Assembly (NCBI GenBank): GCA_008828725.1
Contig: MEHQ01001965.1
Coordinates: forward strand, 1-64,000
Direction of reading: 5' to 3'
DNA: 64,000 bases
DNA from: Saccharina japonica
Lineage: Eukaryota; Sar; Phaeophyceae; Laminariales; Laminariaceae
Below are positions 23,386-36,286 of the stretch, in pieces. Position 1 is the stretch's first letter, and each line of letters begins with the position of its first letter. The notes under the pieces are model-generated. The model was not told the origin of the DNA. It worked only from the letters and a program-made list of their open reading frames with translations, and made no database searches. The position numbers were made by a program, and so were the translations under genes.

Positions 23386-24232
23386 ATCGTGTGATATAGC
23401 TGAGTTATTGTGATTTATCGGGCTACTATACTCGTGAAATATGATGCCTGATTATTGTTGACCGCATGACACATGACGAATCGATAGCAGATGGATCGCA
23501 GAAAATACAACCACCACACGCATTTCCCGAGGTTTGGCAAGTGCTCCAGGTAGTGGATTTTCGTCGGCAGTTCTGCTTCTCTTCCCATTTATTGGTCGAT
23601 GTATTTTTTTTCTCATCGATGTAACGCCTGTTGTTGTAGAGACGAGCCCAAGCAGTTGTTTTCATTACGATTCGTTCGGTGGGGGGCCTAGCAGGTTAAT
23701 TCCGATTGCCCATTTCTCAATTAACGACAGGGGCTTTTGGATGCTTTATCGCTGATTGAAGTCATATTCTCCTGGTTCTGCGTTGATCCAGATATAGAGG
23801 AGTGTAGGGAGTGATTTTGTTTTTCTTCCCCTTTCTACGTAGGGTTGTTTTATTCTTGAACCGGGTTCGGTTTCAATGGAAAGGTAACGGCTATACTATT
23901 GTTGAGGGGAATTAGCACTAGGCTGCAACCCTCGCAAGGGGGATTGCGACAATCAACAACATGTAAAAAGCTTCGATGAATTCAAACCGACTGGAACACG
24001 ATGCCTACTACTTCTGGTGTCGGTGTATGATATCGATGCACCGGCAAATATGATTGTTTGGTGGACAAATTTCGCAAATCTTGTATATTAGCGTGTACAT
24101 GTAGATCGTGTTAATCGTGCTGTGTAGCATGTACTACATTGTCATGAGGGCATAACACCTCGGTGTCAAAATGACACGTCAGTGAACAGCAGGGACCTAT
24201 CCGACACATACACATTCTTTATGTATGTATTC
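23386..24232. other. intergenic, no supported gene
   Basis: No domain or repeat recognised. Open frames at 23,426-23,755 are short and lack motifs. Confidence 0.35.
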
Positions 24233-24540
24233 CCAACCCAGTTTATTTTTTTCTTCTATCCCCCTCTTTAGGCGCAACGCAGATCCGGGATCACTACAGA
24301 AAGTAAGCTCTTCTCTTCCCTCTCGTTTCTTTCGTTTTTATCGCCAGAATAATTCCGCACTTTCATCTACAGTAGCTTCGATTATCGTGGAGTTGTACTT
24401 TCCCACGCTACCAAATGTGCTCTCGAGCGCAGTTGTTAACCTTTGACATAAAATATCTCCATAGGGAGACTCGAATCCTCGACTTTGAACATATTATATC
24501 TCTTCGTGGCGAACTTCTAGCCCACTGGGGCGGTATACCC
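24233..24540 (-). mobile_element. tRNA-derived SINE, diverged copy
   Basis: The reverse complement reads GCCCCAGTGGGCTAGAAGTT, then GTCGAGGATTCGAGTCTCC (B box), the family body (CGCTCGAGAGCA region; GATCCGGGATC where other copies have CCCCGGATCTGAG) and an AAAAAATAAACTGGG tail. It is the most diverged of the six copies. Confidence 0.7.
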
Positions 24541-24659
24541 ATATAATGTATAGATGTATCACATGACATATAGTACACGTTTCATCCCAACATCCAGTTG
24601 TTTATACTTGATATGGATACTTACATGCAGTGGTTAGGACTCGGGGGGTCGCTGGCTAC

Positions 24660-25141
24660 TGAGATTAGTATGTTGCACACCTTTCTCCACTATGATCGTT
24701 CGCGACTTGCACCTGACCCACAGTCCAAAGCATAGTCGCAATCTTGACAAGGGTCGGTAAGCTGTCTACAAGTTGATGGCGTGAGTGACCTAGGATCTTC
24801 CACATATCATTCCAAGCAACTGGCTCGATACTGTTGATGTATCTAGACATGTCTCACCACCTAAGTTGGGTGCGACCTTTAACCCTGTAATTATCCGTGC
24901 ACTCCAACAACCGGGAGGATCGAGGTCCCAGGAAATCAGATATACCTGAGGAATACACAATTTGCTGTCTTACAGGGATCTGGTTGGATACCACCATCGT
25001 CGGTAGTCCACACAGCCTCACGAGGTGCACGCATGAATGCCTGCCGTATGTTCTTCGTAACTTCAGCTCTTGAAAACAAAAAACGTGATATCCCCGTCGA
25101 GCTTGTAGGATGTGATACCATTGCGAGGCTCGAATTTAGAA
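24660..25141 (-). pseudogene. possible retrotransposon integrase relic
   Basis: On the minus strand, HLVRLCGLPTMVVSNQIPV (about 25,035-24,975) resembles the gypsy integrase core pattern V-V-R-L-H-G-L-P-x-x-I-V-S-D-R-D-P. A further open stretch follows (RYINSIEPVAWNDMWKILG, 24,835-24,780). The catalytic aspartate of SDRDP is replaced by Asn. The match is short, so chance similarity remains possible. Confidence 0.3.
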
Positions 25142-27428
25142 TATGGTTCTGGTCGTCGTAGTTGATCGTTTAAATACCGTAACTGGTAAAACAATCCGAC
25201 GTTCAAAATTATGTGTCAAAATTGAATGTTCATTTTCAACAACACGAAGTTCGCTTCTTGTCGCAGAGGTTATCATTACTAATCGCTAATCGAAGGAACC
25301 ATTGCCCCAGTCGGTGTATGTCGACTCGAGACTCTGTATCTTTTCACATGAAATTTGGCCAATGAGAACAACACCAATATTTGCCGAGTTGCTGGTGAGG
25401 GTTATGTGGTTTAGGGATATTGGCGTCACCATGGTCCGGTGTCATCGATCTAGTTTTGATCTCTGCATCGGGAACTCTTCTATCCCATAATGTTCCCGAG
25501 TATTTCAGCGAAACATGCGTACACACCCCGCTGCCCTGTTAAAGATCCTTTTCCGTCGTTGCTCACTTTCACCCCCCGGACACGGGGTATCTAAATGAGT
25601 TTCTACCCCGTGGTACACGCGCTGTCGATGGAGCCGGTTTGTCCGGGCTACGTGTATTACGCGTATTGGGATATACGCTTTACCTGTCGTTTGTTGATCA
25701 TAAATCGCAAACCCGTTAACGAGTCGTGTTTTCGTGAACAAGGGCTACAACTTTCCTTGGAATTGCATGCATCGAATTTCCGTGCGTCGAATTTCCGTCG
25801 TGTCAGATCTGAAACAATGAAGAACATCTGGTACGTCAGTATATCCGAACTTCAGTACATATTGCTTTGGCAATGCAGCAGCACGTTGCTACTACCAGAC
25901 CGTCTGGATAACATAGCCCCTATTTGACTGCACGTCGAATACAAACAAACTAAGCTAACGTCAAGCAGAGTTAGTTACTCACAAACTCACACAATACTTG
26001 GAGGCACACCTATACAAAAAGGCGACAAAGGCGTACGTATGTGTTTATTATTGATGCGAAACAAATCCTGTTAAACGTAAACCCCACTCCTGTGTGTTTC
26101 ATGTTTTGTTCGGGCCTGGCCACTTGGTCGGGACCGTTCTGTCGGTTTTCGCGCGTCACTGTACTTATGCTGTTTCACCGGGAAAATTATTATCAATGCA
26201 CACGACAAGCATCCCGATTTGTTTATGTCGCCCTCCCGGCTTGTGGTTATCGAATGCCGTATTTTGGTTGAGCTGGTTCTCCTCAAATCAGGAAAATCGA
26301 TCAAATACTTCTAGGGGGCATATTGCCGACCTTCCTTGCATCGATATCGTGTTGCTGACGATTCGTAGGGGCACACGCTCAAACAACGTTGATATTTCTG
26401 AAAAGGCAAACGGTATTTACGGACAGAGGAGCCTTTGTCTTCTACGAGATGGGTGCGCCTGACTAAATCGCTAGCAGGTATGTTCCGCTGCAGATGTATA
26501 TACTTGTGCGAGCTAAGCTAATCTATGTTATGTTCCTATGGCGTGCTTTCGTTTTCTACGGGTGGCCCCGACCCTCACACCCTCGTACACTGTCTTTCGG
26601 CCATGCGCGACGACCATATTACATACCAGGTACCAGGCAACAATAACAATTGCCAGCGCCAGCACCAGTACCACCTCCACGCCAGCATCCTCAACTGAAG
26701 CGGTAAGCCATCAGAATGGCGCATTGTCGTTGTCGTGGGGTACGACTTTGTTTAGACTTTTGTTTGATAAAACAATCAGAATCAGACCTGAACTTATGCA
26801 ATACGTAAATGTATCGCTGTACATCTTGGTCACGTGCAAGTCGCGCTTAACTCATGCAAGCCTCTATGATGCCGAAAACGCTAGTGGTGTCTGGGACATT
26901 TATTCGTATTCCGGATTGGAGCGTTGTTGCGTTGGCGGCAGTGTCTTCGACATCTTTGCGACTAGATATTCCGGCCAGAGGTAATTGTAGCTGCTAATAT
27001 TGTCACGGCCGATTCACGAAAAAGCAAATGCTTTCCAGTGGTGCGCACCGCCATTTTGACGATCTCCACTAGACGTCTAAGTTTGGCCTTGACGAGGTTC
27101 TCGTGACAACGCCACGTCGAGCGTCTTGTTCCCGTCCTGTTGGCGTGGCCAGATGTCAACCACAGCTTCACCGGCAACGGTAAATAAGCCCACCTTAAAC
27201 ATCGACCCCCCCGGTCCAGCGAAATATGTCATCACCTATAGGGCGCAAAGAGCATACGTTTAAATCAAACGTGTTCGTGTTTTCCAGCTAGGAATCCCCA
27301 CCACAAATCGATAGATTCACATCGGATATAGCGTAATCAACACACAGACAAGTCTCCACAGGTTGATGCATAGTGCTCACGTTTTCCGCCTGTCTTGCAC
27401 GTTGTTGGTTTTCCGCACGTATACAGCA
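25142..27428. other. intergenic, no supported gene
   Basis: The open frames at 25,595-25,927, 26,094-26,462 and 26,538-26,984 (+) have no recognised motif. The last includes a Thr/Ser-rich run. The segment before 27,429 should contain the promoter of the gene that follows, but I see no defined element. Confidence 0.35.
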
Positions 27429-30400
27429 ATGAAAAATGCCATTTTCGCGGTCGCCATGGGGGTGACCTGCAATCTCCTCAGCGGGGTCCCCTTTCTGCCT
27501 TCTGCCCGGGCTGAGTGCGTCATGACGGCCGACCCGTGTTCTACTGAGGCCGGCAGTGAGGAGTGCTGTTTCGCGGAGACTGGTGCCGTGTGCGATACAA
27601 ACGCCGATGGGGGTTCGTGCTGTTTCCCGACCGTTGGTGACGACCAAGCGGTCTGCTCCCAGAACGACGACTGCTGCGGTGGTCTCCTGTGCGTGGCGAG
27701 TGTCTGTTCAGGTAAATTGCGTGAATCGTTCCGTACGTTTCGAGGGCCATGTGCGGGTGCTATATTTTTGGATTATCGGGACGACTGGACCAACGCGTTA
27801 GCGCTAATATGATCGTTCCGTATTAAACACTTTAGATAAATGCCCGTGTTGTTTCTGATGCATACCTGGGAGGTAATGGGAATACACGGCGGTACGTCTC
27901 CGGGGTGGGGTATCATGCATCTCGCCCGTCCGCTATACTCGCCTGGATTCAAAGGTACTGCAAGACAAGGAAAACGCAGTTTAGTGCAAGAGGATCATAA
28001 ATCTCACAGAAGCATGTTCGTTGTATAACACGTTTGTTTGCTTGCTGGTTCTGTGTCGTCAAACCCCGCCCATCTGCTATGTTTTAAACTCCACGACACC
28101 ACTATTTGTTACACAAAATCGGCTTTCTGCCATCTGTATGCCGCAGAAAATTGCCGTAAAGAGACTGTGTGTGAGCCCACATTATTCGCGTTATATGGGT
28201 AAAGTGGTGGGTTTCAACACGCGCGGTGGTTTCCGGTGTGTATGACACAAACCAAAACTCGGGATTGGGGTAAGAAGTCTTTAATACACCTGAGGTGTAA
28301 ATATTGCTTCACGTTGCTATGAATTGTGAAATGGTATTTTCAAATTATTGAATGTCGATATATTGACCCTCTCCGCAGTTATTGAAGCTGGCCCTGTCAT
28401 CACGGGACACACGCTTGGTCAGGAGGACATATGATATAACCACCGTACTAGCCGTGCCATTCCCGTAAAGTACCTGGCAGGAGATCTACGTTGCGTTACT
28501 TTGCGTCGGTTCCGTGGTGTGCCCGCTTGCGTTGGCGGGCGTGTCTAAGCGCAAATATGACACACGACGTATGATCATATCTCTCGCCCCTCGTGATGCA
28601 TGCAAACAAGACCATGCATAAAGAAAAAAGCTAACAAGCTGTAGCATCCGCCATTCATAGCTAAACAACAACACCTTAGTTTGTTTTCCTCAAGTGGTCT
28701 CTGCAGGCCCTCAAATATCTCTGCCGTGTCTTACTGTTGACCGTATATTCTCTACGCAACGCCACGAATACCCCCCATGTTCGAAACGCCGCAGACACGA
28801 TCGAATTCACGGTTGAGGACGTCCAATACACGATGGTGATGAGTGAAACTGAGTATGGGTCTGGTGAGTACGTCGCGAGCGAGGTTACAGTGCAGGACCC
28901 GGACAGTCCTCCAGTTGTGTTTACTCTGGACGGAGATGGGGACGTAACCGAAATTACCTCTGAGGGGGAGACGCTGTACCCCCTGCCCGACACACCGACG
29001 AGACAACTTCAAACATACGGGAAGGGCGCGATATCTACGGTGATTGAAACAGCGAACGTGGACGGCATATATCGCAGTACGAGGAACCTTACTGAGGGCG
29101 GTAGGCTCGCGTGTGAAGCCGCCGCCAACATTCTCTGCGGAATCGCGGGGACTGCGGCATGCCTAGCGGTGACCAATGTCTTCGGCGCTTTAGCCTGTGG
29201 CGGTTTAGCAGCTGCTGCTTGCTTCGCAGCCGCCGGCGTCATCGAGGACGCCTGCGAAGATATTGTTGACTGCACAGGTGACCCGCACATGCGGGGGCTT
29301 CAGGGCCAGAAGTTCGACTTTTCCGGCAAAGACGGTGGTTGGTACGCGATTATGCACGAGCAATCGTTCTTTGTGAATATGCGCGTGACGGCGCCGATCG
29401 TCGACCTGGACGAAATTACCTACATTACCGGCCTGGGAATATCGGTAACGGACACCAATCACGAACGCCATACAGTAGTGATGACCGTCGACAACCCGTT
29501 CGAGATGCAGCCCGAGTGTCCTGGTGTTGATAAGGCATGCCTAGCAGACGGGGCGCTGACGGTGGAGTTGGACGGTATCAGCCTTACCGAGCCAGGAGAG
29601 GTGCGTGTCAGCCGAACGTTGTGTGTGTGCCCATGATTGATTACAGCATGCAGATAGGCTCGAAGTATATCACGGTGGAAAGTTTGTGTTTCACAGATCC
29701 CACGCGTATGTCTGTGGCAATGCGTACTTGAATGTGCGACTGCTGCGAGTACTTAGACACGATGCATGTAAGTAGCTGCTTCGGTTCCGTCGGAGTTGTT
29801 CAGTGGGTCAAAACCCCGTTTGGATCTAACTATGTTGTTGTTGCCTTGATATTTGGGTGTTCCATACCCTGTTCAACAGGCAATGGCCTGGAGTGATCCG
29901 TTATGGTCATGGCACAGCCGAAGTATAGCTGAATGACGTTATGGTTTACGTTCCTTGTGCGCCCTATACCCATCCCGTATACCCTCGCCGACGATCGTCG
30001 CCCACCTCGCACATAGGTTTCTCTTGGTGGGGGAGTCTTCTTCGCGGCTGCCAACATTCCTGGTGAATGCCGCCCCTTCGGTTTCGAAAAGTACTGGCAG
30101 AAGAAGGCCGATGCTCAGGATGCCCTCATTGCCTCTAACGCACGCCGTCTAGGCTTGGCACCCACCGGCCTATGGATCCTGGCGGACGAACACAAGACCA
30201 ACCCCGCCGAGTGTAAAACGTACGTAAGGACTGTGATGGAGGACGGCACCCTTTTCACGCACCAGTCGGAACACGCCTCCATCCAGATCCGGGCGGATGA
30301 TCTGGCTATCCGCGTGAACCACGGGAAGATTCACCAGTTGGCCATGCGTGACCCGACCGACCAGTTCGACCTTCCCGACCACATCGCTTACCAGATGAAC

Positions 30401-30883
30401 ATCGCCTTCGAACGGATCAACGTTGGTGACTACCCCCAGGTAAGGAAGGCGACACTACCTCGCGTGGGGATATACGTTTTTACTCAACAAGGTTGTATAT
30501 ACAACCTACAGTTGCAGTCGAGGTTAGCGCCATCCGATGCATCGACACATTGGTTTGGTAGTACCCGCAGGGTACTGAGAAGCGTATGTGAAACAAAGAA
30601 GCAGTGCTTCGTGGCCAGCAGCGTGGCGTAAACGGATCACCCAATAGCGGCTATCAAGGTCAGTTCTTCGCTCTAATCGTATGCTCGACCATGCCACTTA
30701 CCCTCGCATCATCTCCCGACATGACTCTATGTGGCCTAGGGTGTGATCGGAGCGACTGCTCATATTGCCAAAGATGAGTATGGTGAGGACATCATGAACG
30801 GTCCCGGAGCAATCCCTGGCGAAGAGGAAGACTACCGCGTGTCGGGGCCCCTTGGCACTGACTTCATTGCCTCTTCGTCATAA
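27429..30883 (+). CDS. secreted cysteine-rich protein with von Willebrand D-like domain (4 exons)
   Basis: Proposed exons: 27,429-27,711, 28,795-29,600, 30,017-30,439 and 30,740-30,883 (stop TAA), giving 551 residues. Introns have GT-AG ends (donors GTAAAT, GTGCGT, GTAAGG) and phases 1, 0, 0. Residues 1-28 form a signal peptide (cleavage after PSARA). Residues 29-94 carry 12 cysteines ending in a CSQNDDCCGGLLCVASVC knot-like motif. About 202-255 is an Ala/Gly/Cys-rich hydrophobic stretch. From 256, GDPHM, then LQGQKFDFSGKDGGWYAIM, marks a vWD-like module. Exon 3 has NIPGECRPFGFEKYW and exon 4 GVIGATAHIAKDEYG, resembling the GV(L/I)GxT motif of plant root-cap-type and related vWD proteins. The protein is probably extracellular; adhesion or matrix function is inference. 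The exon 1-2 junction is the least certain: another small exon could lie in the 1.1-kb intron. An upstream in-frame ATG exists at 27,366, but 27,429 gives the better signal peptide. Confidence 0.75.
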
Positions 30884-33800
30884 ATTCGCGCGGGTGTCCA
30901 TCATTTCTGGCGGGAGGTGAGACATATTACCACTTATCGCCCAAACGGTCACATATACCCTACATTTATCGGTTGCCGATGTCCGTAGCTTGACCGATGC
31001 GTCTACGGCGCTAATAGTCGTTGTTTGGAAGATAGCATGTTCCGCGGAGTTCGCCGGCCCGCGTCTACATCGAATTGGGTACCGCTTGAGTTGTGGTGCG
31101 CTTGCTGTCTGTGCTGCTCAATTACCCGCTGGACCGTGACGACGCCCAACAAACCGCTCCACTCGCCGTCTCCACTCTCTTTATGTTTGTCTTCTAGGCA
31201 CGGTCTGCCGCATCGCCTGGGGACGACGGACTACACGCAATCGACGCCACTACTCCGGGTCAGTATCGTAGTTGGCCAGACGTCGGAGGACAGGACTGTC
31301 TTACGTCATTGTATTAGCCAGTGCATTTCTACGCTGCGGTAACTCGCCGCTGCCCATGTATCATACAGCGGCGTGAATCCAATAGCGGAAGGTACAAGTA
31401 CCGCGTATATTCGCCAGTACAGATATATCCATGTAATTTACTGAGCGAGATCAGTTGCTTCGTAGAGTTGTGCTGCAGTGAACGTGCCAGGGTCTTGTTG
31501 TTGTACGTTGGGGATACTTTCGAAGGTTGAGGTAGAAGAGCAGCGTGGCGCAGATAGATGTGCACTTTGGCGAGAGACTGGACATGACAATATCGTACAT
31601 ATACACTGCAAAAGGGGGGAGAACCGCTAACTTCTGTATCACCACAAGGTCCCAGCCGGCGCATGACTGGTTATCATAGCGTCGTGCATCCAACCGACAC
31701 ACGACACAGTGATAAAATTTTGCTTGGCGGACGCTCCGAGTAATATTGTCGTGTGTCGGCTGCAGCACGTTTTACGCTACATTTTCATTGACGGTCACCT
31801 CCCCAAGTAAATTATTGATTGCAATCCAAGTAGCGAGTACTACAATAAACAAGTATGTTCGCCAGTATTTATGGAAGGGTATATTTGACAAGAGCGTGTG
31901 GTGACGGCCGAAGATGGCAGACATTTTCCCTGTCAAGGAGGTGCAACCATTGGACCAGGGCTTTGGATGTTGAGGTAAATGGTCGGGCAAGGGAGTATTT
32001 CGGTGTTTGGGGCCGTGAAGCAGATCCGATATATGATCTCGCGGAAGTATCATCTCTGTCTCACCAAAGAAGGCTTAACCTCTGTCTCAACATTCGTTTA
32101 TTAGCGGTATAGTGCCAACTGAATCGACAATACATAGGTAAGCCCGCAAGTGCTCGGCCTTTCGATAGCTCGTCTTAAATACCCCCCCCCTCCTTGCCCC
32201 GCACGGCGAGATTTGTTTCACCGCGCTGCAACGTGTCAAGCCCCCCGAGTAACATAGTCGCGTCTAAACCCAATGGTGGTTGATACAGTTTATGCTATGA
32301 CCCTGATGTTGAGCTTCGGTTTCGGGTTGTACGTTAGTTTAGGACAGGGTATTGGTGTTCGAGGTATTTTCATGCTTTGACAATGAAAAGAGGACAAGCA
32401 TATATTTACCGATAAAACAGGACCACATACAGAAGCATGGTTTACGAGTTGTCCCTATCGAAACTGCGAGACAGCGCGAGAGGAATATTGACAAATTGGA
32501 CCGTTCCGAGGCAGCGACTGCGTTGAACCACCCGAGTACGCTTCATCGAACGAGTCCAATTATACGGCTGTAGTATCGCGTCGTTCCGCATGTAGCGTTA
32601 TCGGGTGCACACTCAATATCCAGCGACATAGGAAATATGATAATTTCGTCAAGACTGATGTATACGCGCATTTGTTGGAAGACTGTCCATTGTGGTGTAG
32701 GGCAGAAGCATGGTCCTACGGCAAGGTGCAGGGCATATACCGCAAGGACCTTCACGTTGAGCTGTGATATTCATCGCCAACTGTGGAGTAGGGAATACGT
32801 TTGGTGTAGACGTGTGTGTTGACGAGACAGTTGATTGTGCCTAGCTCCTAGATGCACGGAAGGGAGGAGGTGTGAACCCATGTATCACCAGGCGAGCATG
32901 GTGGGCTCGACAGTAGTTCAATAAGGATGTATGGCCAACTGAGTCGGCAACGCGTTGTCAAGCAATATTGTTATGTTGCGACCGACGACATAGGTTCGTT
33001 GCACCATTTCGCTGGCCGTAATCCGACGAATTCAATTTCAAGCTGCCGTGACGCGTCGCTTCCTGTGTAAAATAGTCTCGTGCAAAAAAAACAGTGAGCG
33101 GTACACGCAGCAGGTGGAATATGTTTGCCAGTACTCACATATCCATGAATTTTCCTCAGGGGTAGAGTTCCCGCGGATAACGTCCTGCGGCAACAACGCC
33201 AGCAGCTAGGTGTTGCATTTAAGATTAGTTTCGAGTGTTGGGGTAGGGGGTATTGTTGATGTAGGGCAGTTGGTTTGGTTCGCTAGAGGAGTATGGCAAT
33301 CTGGTGGCCACGCTAGAAGAAGGGGCCCTGACCTCGGTAGCACTACATGACGACGACGAAATCAGGAATAGCTCGCTAACGGTGCGCCAGCCACGTCTAA
33401 CTGACTCTGCTCGGTAAGGACAACATCGGATTTAGGAAGCGTTTGGAGGGCCCTGTTCCATTTGGAATTCGCGTTAGCCTCATCCAACGAGATCTGAGGT
33501 TACGACGCCGTACGCTTGCCGCTCCATGTGAAACACAGTCGTACAATCATTGGTAAGTGGCACAAGAGGGACTCGATCCATTGTAGTACAGTAGTTGAAG
33601 AAGCAAGTCTATTCACCAGCACTGACCTATACGTATGGTCGACGAAAGGGTGGTGTAAATCAGTTGCTATTTTTCGCCAGTAAGATGCTGCATGGGTTAT
33701 AGACCAGGGCATGGGTGTTGAGCTTGAGTGTGTTTGTTGAAACTTGGGATCGGGCAATATGTCGTTGTAGAAATGTAGAGGTGAAACAATGGAGTGGGAA

Positions 33801-35689
33801 AACCTCAGGGAATTACTGGAAGGGGGGAGCGGGGACCTGAGCGCGACCAACCACTCTACGGTGGGCAAAGGTGGATATATACTAAACAGAAGTTGTATCA
33901 GTGTTTCGAGATTGTTTTGTTTATTTTTAATCGCTTCCGGAGAGGGAACGTTTGGACGCTTGTTGAGGTCTGAGACACACTTCAGGAGGATGGATCGGAA
34001 TATAGTGAGTACGATAGCGCAAGCGAGCTACACGCGAAGTCGACAAAACGTCAGATTGAATACAAACGTACGCAAACATGGTCCCGTACTGATCCCTATC
34101 CTACCCAGAGAACCCCCCCAGTCAAATCCTAATTATAGTTTACCCCCTTAAAGGATAGTGCACTGGTCAAGGCGTTGACCCCAAATTGTTTTCGATAAAA
34201 AAATAAGCGATCGGGCATCGTGAATTACAACTTGTTCAAGACAACTATCACCGTTCATCACTACAGGACATATAGCCAAGCAGCCCCGGTAGGAAAAGGT
34301 ACACGACGAGTCATTCAATATCAACAAGTCAACGCGGAAGCTGTACTATGTGGTGAAATTACGTGTCTAACACAGCTTACGATTAAGCGTAAGGACACCT
34401 GGCAAACACTCTCTCTGAGCAGGTGGTTTCAGGGACACGTCTAATCGACGCCATATCTTCCGAAGTGGTTTACATCGGCCTCTCGTGAACCGGCGTACCC
34501 ACTGTCGCTTATGTCGAGAACGTGTTGGTAGAATGCCTCTCCTCTGCTGCTTTATAATTGCAGACGAAGTTTTGGTGTCAAGCACGGGCCATGCATAAAG
34601 CAGCATACATATGTGACACAGGCAACGAATTTTCGTCATACGTGAACCGATCTAGGCGTTTGATCAGAAGCCGCAGGTAAACTTGAAGCTTCACTATTCC
34701 CCGGTCTTCGAGAACATCTTAAAAATACAGAACCAACAACAGCATGTTTTGTGGGTTGTTACTACCAATACAGCCACGGCTCGAACCGTTCTGCGCGTGA
34801 ACAGGGACTCCATCAGTAGCCCTCCCCTCGATAATGTACTTCGGACGCGCGATACTAATATCGTATTTATTCAAACTGTCGACATGCGCAGCGGACAACG
34901 ATTCTGCGTGCATAATCTTCGAATGTGAGGCGGCAATAGCGCTAGGTTCTTCGAGTAGGCCTGTGCGTGGTGGGTAGAAGCCGTACGTCATAGTGCCGAC
35001 AAGTTCGAACGTGTGGTCAGCGTGGATGGAAACGAGTGAAGGCGGATTGCGGCGAAAAACGGTATCAAAGGAGATACATGACAATACTATACGCACACGG
35101 TATTGAACATCTACTGGCATGTTCACGAGTTTGATAACGACCACTTTCCCCTTGAATTAACTGCTTTGATTTGGTTTGAGCTCGACCTTGGAATACGGTC
35201 AACTCTGGTATAGGAGACAGTCCGATGTGACCAGGCAGGTGATATTTAAGGGGGTTTCGTTGTAGAATTGTCAGTAGACTGTGTCCTTTTAAGCGCCCTG
35301 GCCAACAAACCTAAGGCCGATGCTGCACACTAAGTAACCATGTGGATAGTGCATCCCGTATTTCAACGGAAGTCATCACAGTGCATTTTTGCCGATTTTG
35401 GAGAGGTATGATGGATCGGCATTCTCGTCGAGGCACGCAAGCTACGTGCTCGCCAGGGTCCGCTACGATTAGGACAGCAACCGAGTGGAGTAGGTATATC
35501 TTGGTGGCAACAGCCGTGGTGAACAAGTCCAATTTTATCCTCCAGCTCAAACCGACTCTTCTATTGAGAACCGTGCAACTAACGACGAAGCGTGCCGCGA
35601 TACCTCATACAGCGACCGCATTTGGCAACCGATAACCTAACCACGAGCAGGAAAAATACTGAACAAGCCAAGGACGACCTGAAATGGAC
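30884..35689. repeat. block of old, strongly diverged repeats; no intact gene
   Basis: Several 100-250 bp stretches resemble one another. The minus-strand segments at about 32,010-31,790 and 33,760-33,560 both read TTGCCCGA, then CCCTGGTC, then TACTGGCGAA, then GTACTAC and TGGAT in the same order. 31,440-31,390 and 33,165-33,110 share ATGGATATNTGNGTACTGGC. The copies are offset by about 1.7 kb. Translation of the minus strand (33,868-33,500 and 32,053-31,772) also shows weak similarity (LPD..PWS...YW...VLA). This may be a decayed repetitive gene or satellite. The first part (30,884-31,020) would hold the 3' UTR of the upstream gene. Confidence 0.4.
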
Positions 35690-35694
35690 CAGGA

Positions 35695-36286
35695 TGTTGA
35701 AATAGCTCTGCTATGCGAAGGATAATACGCTCCCAACAGCCACACTAGGCTGTGAGCAAGGCACTGCTGTAACACACAGTGTGGAGAAGATAGTTTAAGA
35801 TGTCTTTATTATGTCGTCGCGGAAAGATGCAGAGTCATCCCACGGTAGGGACGGAGCAGAATGTTCTGAGCTCCTCACATGAGGAACTCGATATCTCACC
35901 CAAAACATGACTTCGGAAACATTTGTTCGCGCAACCCTATCAAACCTTCCAATGCGGTAGTTCATAAAACAACATACCAGTAAAAACAAAATGGTATCCG
36001 GTGGTTACTCCCGTGAGGAGCATAACCGGCCAGAAAATATTGAGCCTAAGAGTGGTACCCCTACCGTGGGATTGCTCTGCACGAGGCATAGGCAAGGTGG
36101 AAAGGTGGAGTGAGCATGAGGCTCAACACTCCACAGCTCAGCGACAACTCGTCGTCGTCGTACCTCCTCGTAGTAGTGTCTACTCGTACGTATCCATCAG
36201 ACTACTCGTATATGTAACCGTCAGACTACTCGCATGTAACGGTCACTTGTTGTTGGGCTGTTCGGTGACACAAGCTATATCGAACA
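35695..36286 (-). repeat. copia LTR1 (outer 3' LTR), interrupted by a 246-bp element
   Basis: 342 bp of LTR plus a 250-bp interruption (35,832-36,081). Starts TGTTGAAATAG and ends TATATCGAACA. A purine-rich tract on the minus strand (AGGGAGGG) directly adjoins the inner edge at 36,287, as expected for the polypurine primer of a 3' LTR. Without the interruption it equals the LTR consensus. Confidence 0.92.
35828..36081. mobile_element. 246-bp inverted-repeat element inside LTR1 (TGCA duplication)
   Basis: Comparison with LTR2 and LTR3 gives the exact empty site. The insert (35,832-36,077) begins GAGTCATCCCACGGTAGGG and ends with the near-complement (CCCTACCGTGGGATTGCTC). The 4 bases TGCA are present once in the empty site and on both sides here. 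It is non-coding, so non-autonomous. A 4-bp palindromic duplication does not match the common hAT (8), Mutator (9), Tc1/mariner (TA) or Harbinger (3) patterns; the superfamily is unassigned. Confidence 0.85.
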
